DNA from: Charina bottae
Taxonomy: Eukaryota > Chordata > Lepidosauria > Squamata > Charinaidae
Length of the DNA stretch: 64,000 nucleotides
Direction: 5' to 3'
Assembly (NCBI GenBank): GCA_023362775.1
Contig: JALMGJ010000008.1
Location: 17,954,001 to 18,018,000 of the forward strand
Below the pieces are notes generated by a model, which did no database searches, had not been told where the DNA came from, and saw nothing but the letters and a program-made list of their open reading frames with translations. The translations under genes and the position numbers were made by a program. Positions 1 through 9,946 of the stretch are shown piece after piece (the first letter of the stretch is position 1; the number at the start of each line of letters is the position of its first letter).

Positions 1-808
1 TTTTGCAAGAACATCTTTGCTCCTATTAATAAATCTTTGGTATGATTTTTTGCTTCATCTTCAAGAAATGTTTTTGATGCTGTAAAGAACATTTAAAACT
101 ATATTTTACTAGAAAAACAGTATTGTTGCATGTAAAGCTCTTCCAAAGAAACTAGCCTGTTACCTATGTTCCTTTACTATAGGTACCAAGGGAAGACATT
201 TTAATTTACTCAGATGTTTAAAACACCCTTTCATTTCAACACCATGCTCCTTTTATCACTGCGCTCATGTTGCAGGATTGTATGTCTTATGATGTACCAT
301 TTTAAGAATATTCATTAAGTGAAGAGGCAACATAGTGCTTTGAAGGGTAGACTAGAAATATATTTATTAAGTAATACAATTACATGACATAAATTGGCTT
401 GATTAAGAAAGAGACTTATACTGAATTATTGTTCTAATACCATCTTTCTATGATTGAGTTCCACGGAGCCCATCTTGCTTTCTGATAATTTCCTCATACC
501 GTATGGTTAGGTAGATTAGTGTGCTTCTGATATGAATGACTTTGGCATAAGTTAATTTATAATTCATATTTTCTTCTTAAATCATATTTTTTAAAAAATA
601 TGCATGAACTTCACATTTAAGTATGAAAACAGTATTTTTGAAGATACATTCTCATAAAATTAGAACTTTGAAACATATTTTTTCCTCAAAATATGCATTT
701 CTAAATCTACTGTATCTCAAAATGCACACCTTTCTGGCATTTTGATACATTAATTCAGCACAGACATGCACTGCAAAATTTGGAAAAGTTTAAAATCTAA
801 AGAAAAAG
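1..808. other. unassigned AT-rich DNA
   Basis: No repeat family, open frame of note or RNA gene was recognised here. The base composition is AT-rich and many short frames end quickly. Confidence 0.5.
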
Positions 809-821
809 TTTCTACATTTTT

Positions 822-984
822 CTGTAGCTTGAATCATGTCAACTGGATTTCTATTTTCTCAGTGGAAACGTTTCGCTCCTTATCCAAGGAGCGAAACGTT
901 TCCACTGAGAAAATAGAAATCCAGTTGACATGATTCAAGCTACAGACAATTCTACCTGGATGACTGAGAACCTTCATAGACATT
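822..984 (+). mobile_element. foldback retroposon, Penelope-like (copy 1)
   Basis: The insertion is bounded by a 13-bp direct repeat, TTTCTACATTTTT, at 809-821 and 985-997. Its first 125 bases form an almost complete palindrome: arms 821-881 and 886-946 are perfect inverse complements around the loop ATCC at 882-885. A 38-base single-copy tail follows and ends in CTTCATAGACATT. The same unit recurs at 28986-29178. The arm contains GGAGCGAAACG, resembling the stem II/GAAAC part of hammerhead ribozymes known from Penelope-like elements. The family assignment is inference; the palindrome and target duplication are read directly. Confidence 0.7.
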
Positions 985-997
985 TTTCTACATTTTT

Positions 998-1652
998 ATT
1001 TTCATATTGATTCAGGTAAGGTCATGTCAGTTCATACTGGAATTCACAAGATCAAATTTGAGCATTATTATTTGGATGCCAGAAAGGGGCTACATAACTT
1101 CACCTGGGAGGGAGACAGTGTTGTTGGATGGTTCTCTAATTCCATATTCTTTACATATTCAACTGCTGATGTGATCTTAAAATAAATTGTTAATAAAATG
1201 TAACCTTGAGACACAAGCTGAATACCTATACAAGAGTAAATGTCTTCTTGTTTTGATAACACAGCATCTCCAGCTGATAAAGATACACACACACACACAC
1301 ACACGTAGAAATATCAAGGTTACCTGCCAATGTTTCCTGCTGAAATTACTCCCTTTAATAAAAAGTATTTGGCTGGGTATAAAAAGAATAACATGATTAG
1401 GTAGCAATTTGGTATAAAAACATCTGGCAAGTAGATGGAGAATCTTTGAGATCAATATCAGCTTGAAAGTAGAGAATGCTATCAATTTTACTGAAGGGTG
1501 GGAGTCTTAGAAATCCAAGAAAAGGAAGATTAATTATGGTGAAAATAAACCAGCTTGAGGAAAAATCATAAAAGTGTCATGAGTTAGATCTGATCAAAAA
1601 CATGCTGCGAGAGTATTGGCAAAGAAAATGTATAGCAAGAATTGTAGTGTCT
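998..1652. other. unassigned DNA with an (AC)n tract
   Basis: A dinucleotide AC run lies at 1285-1304. Nothing else was recognised. Short frames on both strands look random. Confidence 0.5.
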
Positions 1653-1663
1653 AAACAACCTTT

Positions 1664-2005
1664 AAGGGGCGTGGTGGCTCAGCGGGTAAGATGCCAGGCT
1701 TGTCAATCGGAAGATTGCAAGTTTGGAGGTTCGAATCCCTAGCCCTGCCTGCAGAGTGAGCTCCTGCACTAGCTCCAGCTCTTGCCAACCTAGCAATTTG
1801 AAAGCATCTAAATGCAAGTAGATTAATAGGTACCACTTCGGTGGGTAGGTAACAGCGTTCCGCGCGCGTCATGCCGGCCACATGACCGTGGAAGCGTCTT
1901 CGGACAACGCTGGCTCTTCGGCTAACAAACGGAGATGAGCACCGGCCCCTAGAGTCGGACACGACTGCACAAATGTGCGGGGGGAACAAAAAACAAACAA
2001 AAAAA
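1664..2005 (+). mobile_element. tRNA-headed squamate SINE (copy A)
   Basis: The element starts with a tRNA-like head containing an A-box (GTGGCTCAGCGGGTAAG) and a B-box (GGTTCGAATCCC), the internal pol III promoter. A roughly 200-base body follows, containing AGAGTCGGACACGACT, and the tail is A-rich. It is flanked by an 11-bp target duplication, AAACAACCTTT, at 1653-1663 and 2006-2016. Other copies are at 10821, 16795, 26518, 27269 and 61655. The CpG-rich body (CCGCGCGCGTC) is little decayed, so this copy looks young. The family is common in squamates; I do not assign a database name. Confidence 0.9.
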
Positions 2006-2433
2006 AAACAACCTTTCCATGAAGGCAATCTTTAGACTTCTATAGGTTTTGAGGAACTGTTATAAATTACTGACATCACATAGACAAAGAAGAAAAGCAT
2101 CATTATTTTGCTGTTTAAAAATGGCAGCCCCAAATTATGTACTCTGAAGTACTTCTAATTTATTAGTAGGACAATGTGTTTTGACAGCTGAAGCCAGTTG
2201 CAACAATCAGCCATGGGTATTGGTGGTAGTGGGGATGTTCTGCCATTAAAGGGCGGTCAATCGGTCAGTAATATCATAACAAGTTTGTTTGGTTGTATAT
2301 GTTAGGTATGTACTTCGATGCAGATACCACCACATATTTTGAGAAATTTTGGAATTGTTCTTAGGTCTGCTCTTTCTGAGTACCAGGTAGGTTTGTCTTT
2401 GTTATCATAAGAAAACATTTGGGGATGGGGAGG

Positions 2434-3120
2434 CTGGAAATTTTATATATGTCATTATTCCCCTCTGTTCTGCAATGATCAGATCACAGCTAGAATATTG
2501 CATTAAGTTCTGGGCACTGCATACAGGTAGTCCTTGTTTAGTGACTGCCTTGTTTGGTGACCGTTCACAGTTATGACGGTGATGAAAAAGTAACTTTACA
2601 ACCAATCATTGCATCTATGACCTTCACAGGTCTGTAAAGCAAAGGAAAGCTGAAATAAGATCATAAGCACAGTTGTGGTTTCACTTAGCAACCACTTTGC
2701 TTAACAACTGAGTTACTGGTCCCAATTGTGGTTGATAAACGAGGACTACCTATATTAGCAAGAACATTGAGAACTGGAGCTTGACCATAGGAGAGCAACC
2801 AATATGATGAGGGGCCTGGAAGAAAACAAAAAGAGGAACAGTTGGAGGTGTTTTATGTTTCATCTGGAAAAGAAAAGAATTCATGGAGACATGGTAGCTG
2901 CCTTCAAGTATCTGAAAAACTGTTATGCAGAAGACAGGCCAGTATTGTTTCAAGTTGTTCCAAAAACTGGACAAGAAACAATACGTTTAAATTTCCAGTA
3001 AATTTCAGTTGGATATCAGGAAAAATTCCTAATGGTACGAGTTGTTTGACAATAGAACACACTACCTTGGGAAATCATGGCCTCTCCTTTGCTGAAGATG
3101 TTTAACCTCATATTCTATGA
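2434..3120 (+). mobile_element. CR1 LINE remnant, 3' end of ORF2, split by a MITE
   Basis: The two parts, 2434-2523 and 2753-3120, translate with breaks into the C-terminal tail of CR1-type ORF2. Recognisable pieces are the segment around SQLEYCIKFW, then MMRGLEE, then a stretch resembling the family's FRLDIRKNF region (seen here as FSWISGKIPN). Several frameshifts and stops show it is dead. The piece in between, 2524-2752, is a later DNA transposon. The product, when intact, is the reverse transcriptase of a Jockey-superfamily LINE. Confidence 0.6.
2524..2752. mobile_element. TA-flanked MITE
   Basis: This 229-bp element begins CAGGTAGTCCTTG and ends CGAGGACTACCTA, near-perfect terminal inverted repeats, with a TA dinucleotide on each side. 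Internal sequence is itself partly inverted (TTAGTGAC near the left end, CACTTAGCAACC toward the right). Size, palindromic form and TA target suggest a non-autonomous Tc1/mariner-type element. It sits inside a CR1 remnant and is therefore younger than it. Confidence 0.7.
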
Positions 3121-3224
3121 TTATATGTAAAAATGAAACCACACGTTTGGTTTCAGGTTTATCCAACATAACTGTATGGCTGACAATAACATTCTGGTAA
3201 GAGATTCAGGACACAACAGAACAT

Positions 3225-3394
3225 TTTATTTATTCATTTATTTTTATTTTATTTATTTTCTATCCCGCCTTTATTATTTTTATAAATAACTCAAGGCAGC
3301 GAAAATACCTAATACTCCTTCCTCCTCCTACTTTCCTCACAACAACAACCCTGTGAGGTGAATTGGGCTGAGAGAGAGTGACTGGCCCAAGGTC
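3225..3394 (-). mobile_element. Sauria SINE, 3' half (left of copia)
   Basis: Reading the minus strand, this is the end of a Sauria SINE: the block CTCACAGGGTTGTTG, then AGGAGGAAGGAGTATTAGG, then the characteristic CTTGAGTTATTTATAAAAAT and AATAAAGGCGGGAT, and an AAATA-rich tail. The other half resumes at 7987 after the copia insertion. The split point leaves a duplicated AGGTC. Confidence 0.88.
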
Positions 3395-4131
3395 TGTCAG
3401 ATTTCTCGTATGAAATTGGCAAATTATTTTCTGTACGGAGAAAAGTGTCTCATGATGACGTGACGCCAGGTGGCTAGATAACAAAAAGCCTTCCCATAAC
3501 TTTGAATGGCTTTGTTTCCATCTCTTCATTAGATATGAAGCTAGAAGGTACCATGTGATATATTGTTATGGCTAGTGCCTACACAAGCAATGGGACCTTC
3601 CCATGAGAACAAGTCCTCCTGATTCTGTCTGTGGGATGCCTTGCTCTGTTTAGAGCAAGGGAGGGGGGGAGATCACATGCTTGCTTAGATGCAGCACTGC
3701 CACCCAATAGCAGGTCATGCTATGTGCTTTAGGCCTGGTGTGTGTCACACCTAACTTCCAGCCAATCAGAAAGCTGGAAGAACTGAATATCTAACCATGC
3801 AAAATGGTGTTCTATGCTTCTTGACTTCTGTCTGGTCTTGTTAGCCATGTTTGTGTGTGTATTCTACTTCTAACGACTGGGCAGTGCGTAGCTATGCCTG
3901 GCTGTGCATGGCATGAGCTCTGGCCCTGGAAACAATACATGTATCTCTGCTTATAAGTTTGTTTTTGTTTTTCCTTATTGCAATAATGTAACATTTGCAT
4001 TTATTGCCTTAACTATATATGCATTTATTGCCTTATGCTACAAGTAAACACTTTTAGCCCTAAAAGCTGCACTCTTGTCTGTTTATTCTCAAGCCTTGAT
4101 TTTTCCCTTTAAACCAGCGTACATCCCATCA
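3395..4131 (+). repeat. copia 5' LTR
   Basis: The 737-bp LTR starts TGTCAGATTTCTCG and ends ACATCCCATCA. The start is fixed by the SINE target duplication and the end by the matching end of the 3' LTR. A related minus-strand solo LTR lies at 24613-25399. Confidence 0.9.
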
Positions 4132-4147
4132 GGTTATGTTGCCCAAA
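4132..4147 (+). promoter_or_regulatory. primer-binding site of the copia element
   Basis: GGTTATGTTGCCCAAA starts directly after the LTR. It resembles the internal anticodon-side segment of initiator methionine tRNA (reverse complement GGTTATGGGCCCA), the primer used by copia-type elements as half-tRNA. Three or so mismatches are present. The role is inferred from position and similarity. Confidence 0.6.
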
Positions 4148-4251
4148 GAGAAATTTGCGTTTTCTTTGCTGCGTTGGGACCTGGCTGTAAAAGGGAGTTT
4201 GTTTTTAGAGGCTGATTTCAGAGTAAACGTGTTTTCTTTGAGTGGTCAGCA

Positions 4252-4954
4252 ATGGCTGAACAGAGTCTGGTCAGTCTGCCATTTGAGCCTTTAGATGGCA
4301 CAAACTATCTGACCTGGTGTGTGGAGATGAAATCATTCTTTTTGCAAGAAGATTTGTGGCAGTATGTGGCAAATCCACCTCCAGAGGATCCCTCTGAAGA
4401 AGTGCAAGCGTCTTTGGACCGTGCTTATGCTTTTTTGCTTTTGGAAATCAAATCCTATGAACGGAATTATATCAGCCACTCAAGGACTGCGTAATGAGTG
4501 CTGGGAGGCAATACAAAGTAGACCTCTGTTGCCCTTGGTGGACTATTAAGACAGCTTTATAGTTTGAAGCTGCAACCAGGCTGAGAATGTGATGACCCAC
4601 CTTGGTGAGCTCAAGACTTTGTTTGCTGCATTTGAACGAGAAGGCATGTTATTTTGGGAATATGAAAAAGCGTGCGTAATTTTGCCAAGCTTGGACAGCA
4701 GGTTTGATCTACTGATCGAGAAAGCAAAGACGCTATCTCCCTGCGACCTTCCTGTGGATTATTTTACAAGCCACCTCCAGAAGCCATCTGTTATTGTTGT
4801 TCCTGAGATTTCCAAACAGAGCGTTCCAGCTGAAGTGAAACCTGGAATGGAATCTACATTTGCTGTGGTTCAGTGTGACTCTTCTCAGAAGTCACTGGAA
4901 GGCTGTTCCCTGCTGTATCGTCCAGCGGATGCTGTCAGTGCACAAGAAGCCTGA
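4252..4954 (+). pseudogene. copia gag remnant
   Basis: The frame opens at ATG 4252 with FEPLDGTNYLTWCVEMKSF and QEDLWQYV, the N-terminal signature of copia-type Gag. It shifts frame near 4494, and a second block, 4589-4954, carries the helical part (MTHLGELKTLFAAFEREGM, CVILPSLDSRFD, TLSPCDLPVDYFTSHL). No CCHC zinc knuckle could be found, so the nucleocapsid part is lost or mutated. Gag would form the cytoplasmic particle in which reverse transcription occurs. At least one frameshift and a stop near 4548 make it a pseudogene. Confidence 0.75.
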
Positions 4955-5329
4955 TGTACGAAGGGAGGGGACGCCAGAAGCCAGAAGTCAGCTAAACAAC
5001 GAATCTAAGTTTTCTACTCTGCCGACTGCTGTATGTAAGCATTTCTCCAGAGACTTGGTTGTTGAATTCGGCTTGCAGCCTTGAGTTCAGCACATTATCT
5101 TAGTTGGTATTTCTGTGATAAGTGTGTGAAATGTGTATGTGTACACTTGTTTTTCTCTCCTCAGTGTTCCAGCCCTGGTCAAGTCTGAGTGTACTTGTTG
5201 TGTTCAAAGGTGTGGGATGTTTCATTGAGAAATATGAACCTGAGTGTGTTAGAGAAAAACTGTAAAATCAAGTGTGTGAGATGCTTCCTAAGAAGGAGAT
5301 TGTGTGGACAGGACATTGTGTGTTTAATG

Positions 5330-7270
5330 TTTCCCCACATCATAAATGCATCCATAAAGTTTTCACAAAGTACTGGGGTATCCCGGGATGGGAGAGTGTG
5401 TCTCAGATAGCCAAATGCATTCTGAGTTAGAACCCAGGAAATGTGCATAAGTTCCTTGATTGTGTTGTGTGTAAACTGTGTGTAAACAATATAATATCAG
5501 GACTGTATCTGTTGCTAGGCAAAGTGACAGTATGTTAACTAGACCATTTCAGTTGGTTCATAGAGATCTAGTTAGCCCCCATGTCCCAAGTAATGGTGGG
5601 GTGCGAGTTTCATGTTCCTTCTGGTTGATGATCATACCTACATTGTGTTGTTGCTACTTGTTGAAGTCTAAAGTGAAGGTCTGTGCTCGCTTTGAAGTGT
5701 ATGTAGCAATAGTAGGAAGAAAATATGGTTATCTAGTAGGTCAGTTCCAGTCTGATTGTAGTGGAGAGTTCCTGAGCCATGTGTTCCAGAATTGGCTTTG
5801 TAGGAAAGTATTCTCCCAAAGACTTGCCAATGTTGGAATTCTAACCGAGTGTTGGTGTTGTGAATACCATTAAAAATAGCCTGATGTTAGTTGCTCAGGT
5901 GCCATCCCATGTCTGGGGAGAGGCTACCTTGACTGCAGTGTGTTTTCTAACTAACAGGTTGTAGAATTCAACTGTAAAAAGAAGTTCATTATTTTTCTTT
6001 GTTATGGCAAGCGCCCTTCACTGAAGTACCTGCATGTCTGTGGAACATTTGCATGTGTTCACATCCCCAGGTCACAGAGAAGGAAGAACCAACCAAAAGC
6101 ACAGTGCTTCAGGTTGTTGGTTGTTGGTTGTTGATTAAAATCCAAGGTGTTTCATTAGGCCATGGTCGAATCCAAATCTCCAGAAGTGCTTTATTTTTAA
6201 GCAGCCTACTGGTTGGGAAAGGTTATATGCTAATGTTGCAGAAGTGTTGCTGCATTACTAGTGTAAAACCTACTGTCCATGCTTCAGTAGATGGGCAAAA
6301 ACCAGTTCAGGTTTCTTCTGTTCCCCAGTCTCCTAGTGTGTTAAAAAGGGCCCCTCAGGTGAAGGAGTGGAGATCTCACCTGGGCAGGTGCAGGGCCTGG
6401 AGAGGGAGTCAGGTAGTGGAAAGAAGACGGTGATGAGGAAGTACAGTGGTCATTCCTCATGGGTCCTCTTATTCCAGGGTGTGAAGCCTGACAGATTTGT
6501 GATTTAGCAGGTGACAATTACCTGAAAAAACCCAGTCTTTTCAAGACGTGTTGCTCCTGCCTTTTGAGAGGCAAGAACATTGGAACACAGGTGTGGATAG
6601 TCAGTTTGAGAGTTTTGGTGAAGTGTTAAAAGTAACCAACCTGTCCTTTGTTTTAGTAAGCTGTAGGTTCCAGATGAGTGTTCAGAAAGACATTTCTTCC
6701 TGATTATACTCTGCAGTGTAAAGCCAGCTTTGTTGCCCAGGGATTTGTTTCACAGGAGGAGTTTGTGAACTGTGATCTAATGTATGCACCCACAGCTAGG
6801 CCAGAATGTTTACGTGTGGTACGTTTTCTGGTTGCGTAGCGTGAAACAGGTGTCCATTTACATATTGTGATGTTGACACAGCATATTTGAATATAGATCT
6901 CCCTGAAACAGTGTGTGTAAGGCAAGCCTTTGGCTATACATGTGTGACAATTCCCAGAAAGTCCATTGACTTCACAGGGTGCTTTATGGATCTTAAAGTA
7001 GGCCAGTCATTGATGTGTACAAAAACTGGGATGTGTAGAACAGTCACGTGCTGTTTTCTGTGTGTACATAAGAGAGTGTAGAAATGTGTATAGGACTTCT
7101 TACTTATGTAGTTGTTTTCTGCTTAGAAACTGAATCTTTCCATCTTGTATAAGAATTTGTCAGGCAGCTGAGAAAGTATTTCCAGCTGAGGGAGTTAGGC
7201 ACAAATTCAAGCATTTATCTTGGTGTTGAAGGTTCAAAAGCCCAGAACAGAACAGAGAATCCTATGGTTC
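5330..7270 (+). pseudogene. copia pol remnant (integrase and reverse transcriptase)
   Basis: Pieces appear in several frames. Around 5360-5500 lie traces of the pre-integrase zinc region. Around 5540-5800 the integrase core shows PFQLVHRDLVSPHVPSNGG and later QFQSDCSGEFLSHVFQNWL, where the family's DNGGEF reads DCSGEF. From 6700 reverse transcriptase appears (FVAQGF, YAPTARPECLRVVRFL, then DLPETVCVRQAFGY) and ends near 7240 (LRKYFQLRELGTNSSIYLG). The family's YVDD and a clear RNase H were not found. No protease was identified. Stops and frameshifts are numerous. Confidence 0.75.
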
Positions 7271-7778
7271 TTGATTTCCTACAGAGTGTCATTTGTGTAA
7301 AGGAAGCTTATCCATAATGTTGTTGTATATCACTCTGCGGTAATACAGTGAATACACCCTAATTTAGTTTACCTAGTTTGCCTAGGTAAAATACCAAGCC
7401 TGCAAAATGGTTTAGCCGTCTATGCGAGGCTGAAAAGGGGTGAAAACAGTCCTGCGTTTTTTTTTTAAAGAACAAACCTTTGCTTCAAACAGAGCAGCTA
7501 GCAATTTTGAAATTTCTGCTAATCTATGCCGGCTGCATTTTTGCAAAGGAGGGGACAGAACTGTGTTCTATTACTGAATAATTTGTATTTGATGTATTTG
7601 TATGTATCTGAACAAAACATTGCATAAAGTGTATATTGTGCATTACATATGTGTAACAAGTGTTTTTAAACCATTTCTAGTTTCTGGATGACTATTGGTT
7701 GTAAAAACTTAAAAGTTGAACAGTGTAAATTAATACATGTACTAACCATGTTTTTCTTGTTTCTGTAAAAATGTATGT

Positions 7779-7817
7779 CCCTTGCATGGGAGATGGGCGG
7801 GGAATAAATTTGAATAA

Positions 7818-7848
<31 letters not shown>

Positions 7849-7851
7849 ATT
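7779..7851 (+). mobile_element. L2/CR1-type LINE tail inside copia
   Basis: GGGAGATGGGCGG followed by GAATAAATTTGAATAATAAA and (AAAT)n is the 3' end found on other L2/CR1 copies in this window (9200, 28310, 33220). It lies between the pol remnant and the polypurine tract. Either a severely 5'-truncated LINE inserted here, or the element family carries it. Confidence 0.7.
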
Positions 7852-7892
7852 TTACAGCTTTGAAAATCCCATTGTTAGTCCGTACTGAGAAA

Positions 7893-7906
7893 AAATTTGG
7901 GAGGGG
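7893..7906 (+). promoter_or_regulatory. polypurine tract of copia
   Basis: AATTTGGGAGGGG sits immediately before the 3' LTR start TGTCAG, the expected place for the plus-strand primer of an LTR retrotransposon. Confidence 0.7.
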
Positions 7907-7986
7907 TGTCAGATTTCTCGTATGAAATTGGCAAATTATTTTCTCAAGCCTTGATTTTTCCCTTTAAACCAGCGTACATCCCATCA
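7907..7986 (+). repeat. copia 3' LTR, internally deleted
   Basis: Only 80 bp remain: the first 38 and last 42 bases of the LTR, both identical to the 5' LTR. The central 657 bases are missing. The junction falls at a TTCT shared by both break points, which suggests a microhomology-mediated deletion. Confidence 0.88.
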
Positions 7987-8090
7987 AGGTCACCCAGCCG
8001 GCTGTCATGCCTAAGGCTGGACTAGAACTCTCAGTCTCCTGGTTTCTAGCCTGTTGCCTTAACCACTAGACCAAACTGGCTCTAGTTTAT
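7987..8090 (-). mobile_element. Sauria SINE, 5' (tRNA-like) half
   Basis: This is the rest of the SINE split by copia. Minus-strand reading gives the tRNA-like head: AGAGCCAGTTTGGTCTAGTG, GGTTAAGGCAACAGGC, then GAGTTCTAGTCCAGCC (B-box) and GGCTGGGTGACCT. Confidence 0.88.
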
Positions 8091-8871
8091 CTAGTTTATC
8101 TATCATATAATCAGTGTGTTGAATTCACAGCTATAATTTAATATAAACTAGACTGTATGTTTTTACTAGACTGTTCATTGTGTGTACATTGGCATCATCT
8201 GATCCTAGAGGCCTCTTGAGGGATTTATGATGGGATCTGTTTCACAGACATGAAGGGTCCAGATCAGCAATAGTATCTGAAAATTCCACCAAGAAACTAA
8301 AGCAGGCATAACAAGGTCAACAAATCTCCCAGAATTACTCTTGCACAGTAGATAAAATATGGTGGAGGAAACAGCATAAAACCTATACCCCTCACTTGGA
8401 TGAGAACTCCTCTCCACTCCCCTGGAGATTGGCATCACCTGCTCCTAGAAAAGCTACTTCATCTGGATTGCAAATTCCACATAAGTACTAGGTGGCAGTA
8501 AAGTAATGAAAAAATGTAACACTTTGCTGCTATCTAGTGGTCATCTAGATTTTTGCAGCTCATTTCTGATAGCACTGCCTTAAAGGGCTTCTAGGATATG
8601 AGTGGACCTAGCAGCAGGTACAGTAGTTGGTTATTTGAAGCATGCCAGCTCCTGTGAGCACAACCTTTAAGGGAGAGCATCAGAAAAATCAGCAAATAGG
8701 GGAAAGAAAGTTGCTGTAATTTCTCTGTGCAGGGTCCTTATCTGTTGATGTTCATTCTAAAATGTATCTTGTATTGGGCGCTCAGGGCAAACTAAGGATT
8801 CTGTTGTGTACCACCATTTTGCTACCCAGCAGTCTCCAGCCTGAGCTGATAGAATGACTTTGGACTTGGCA
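8091..8871. other. unassigned DNA with one dispersed-motif copy
   Basis: No gene was seen. Positions 8522-8573 carry a roughly 52-base motif that recurs near 59998, 60321 and 63376. Just upstream, CTAGGTGGCAGTAAAG (8490-8505) looks like its inverted counterpart. Confidence 0.4.
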
Positions 8872-8966
8872 TTGACTTTTATTGTTATGGGAAAAATAGG
8901 AGGAGGAAGGAGTATTAGGTATGTTCGCTGCCTTGAGTTATTTATAAAAATAATAAAGGTGGGATA
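8872..8966 (+). mobile_element. Sauria SINE 3' fragment
   Basis: AATAGGAGGAGGAAGGAGTA, then GTATGTTCGCTGCC, TTGAGTTATTTATAAAAATA and AATAAAGGTGGGATAA are the SINE tail in plus orientation. The tRNA-like head is missing. Confidence 0.85.
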
Positions 8967-9300
8967 AGCAGGCCCCTTCACTCCTGGCCTTCAGGAAGAG
9001 TCTGAAGACCTGGCTCTGATGCCTTGCTTGGGATGGGGTGGTGGTGGCAGTTCCTCCTGGGGGTGGCTTGCACCGTAGAGCCCTCCCTACGGAATAAGAT
9101 ATTATCATCATTGGATATTTATTTATTTCCATTTATAGTATTGGCTGTAATTTTATCTTTTGTGGTTTTAATTGTGATTTTACTGTATACCACCCAGAGT
9201 CCCCCTTTGGGGGAGATGGGCAGTGATATAAATATAAATAATAAATAAATAAATAAAATAATAAATAAATAAATAAATAAAATGAATAGATAAATAAATA
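8967..9300 (+). mobile_element. L2/CR1 LINE 3' end
   Basis: The segment begins with the end of the LINE reading frame (LAFRKSLKTWL-like), then a 3' UTR with ACCACCCAGAGTCCCCC, GGGGGAGATGGGCAGTGATA and an AAATA-rich tail at 9226-9300. It is a 5'-truncated copy. Confidence 0.75.
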
Positions 9301-9938
9301 TAATAAAAAGTATTACAGGAATTGCTTCACTTAACTTACAAAATAATTTTTATTTCTTTCAGAACTCAACCAGAATTTATCCATCATTGCATGCCCTTTC
9401 CACAACAGGGATGTTACCTATCCCTTATATATATTTGTATCATGTACCATGAGTGATGAAATAGTACATGTCCTTCAGACTCAATTTCACCTTGTCCACA
9501 GGAACAAAATACTTTAAAACTGGAATATTGTGAAATTTACCCTCCAGGAAAACTGATAGGAGGCAGTGCAGTGAGCCAAGGTAATTTCTTTTCTGCAAAG
9601 ATTTTGGATATGTTCCTATAAATATCAGGCTCACTTTCAAGTTTTCTTTATGCCAAGAAGCATAAAAAACACAGCAATCAAATATGACTCTTCTTTAGAA
9701 GTTTATCTATCTTACCAGCTTACTTCCAGTGATACTATAAACTGGAACAGAATATCATAGAAATGAAATCTTGCTCTAATGTTTTCATAGAAATTTGGGT
9801 GATTTTACATTTATTCCCTTATCATGGTCAGACAACTTTCTGCAGAAAATTAGATCTTCAGCAATTATTAATCTCTACAGGGGTGAAGGATCTGTTAGGA
9901 TGGTAGGAGGCTAATCAATTCCAGTGAATTTCAGAATG
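9301..9938. other. unassigned DNA
   Basis: No gene or repeat family was recognised. Confidence 0.45.
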
Positions 9939-9946
9939 CTCTAGGG

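Larger units (their letters stand above)
3395..7986 (+). mobile_element. Ty1/copia LTR retrotransposon, degenerate, complete ends
   Basis: This 4592-bp element has a 5' LTR (3395-4131), a primer-binding site, decayed gag and pol, a polypurine tract and a shortened 3' LTR (7907-7986). LTRs begin TG and end CA. A 5-bp target duplication, AGGTC, flanks it (3390-3394 and 7987-7991), and it splits a Sauria SINE precisely. Domain order, with integrase before reverse transcriptase, marks it as copia-type rather than gypsy-type. Frameshifts and stops break every coding domain, so this copy is not autonomous. A LINE tail (7779-7851) lies inside its 3' region. Confidence 0.9.

Noticed and set aside
1664..1760. 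Functional tRNA gene at the SINE heads
   Set aside because: A- and B-boxes are present but no cloverleaf with proper acceptor pairing could be drawn, and the sequence runs directly into the SINE body.
1651..2028. 125-codon minus-strand frame, and similar frames at 16831, 26596 and 61695
   Set aside because: They are antisense readings of the same SINE body, recurring with the repeat.
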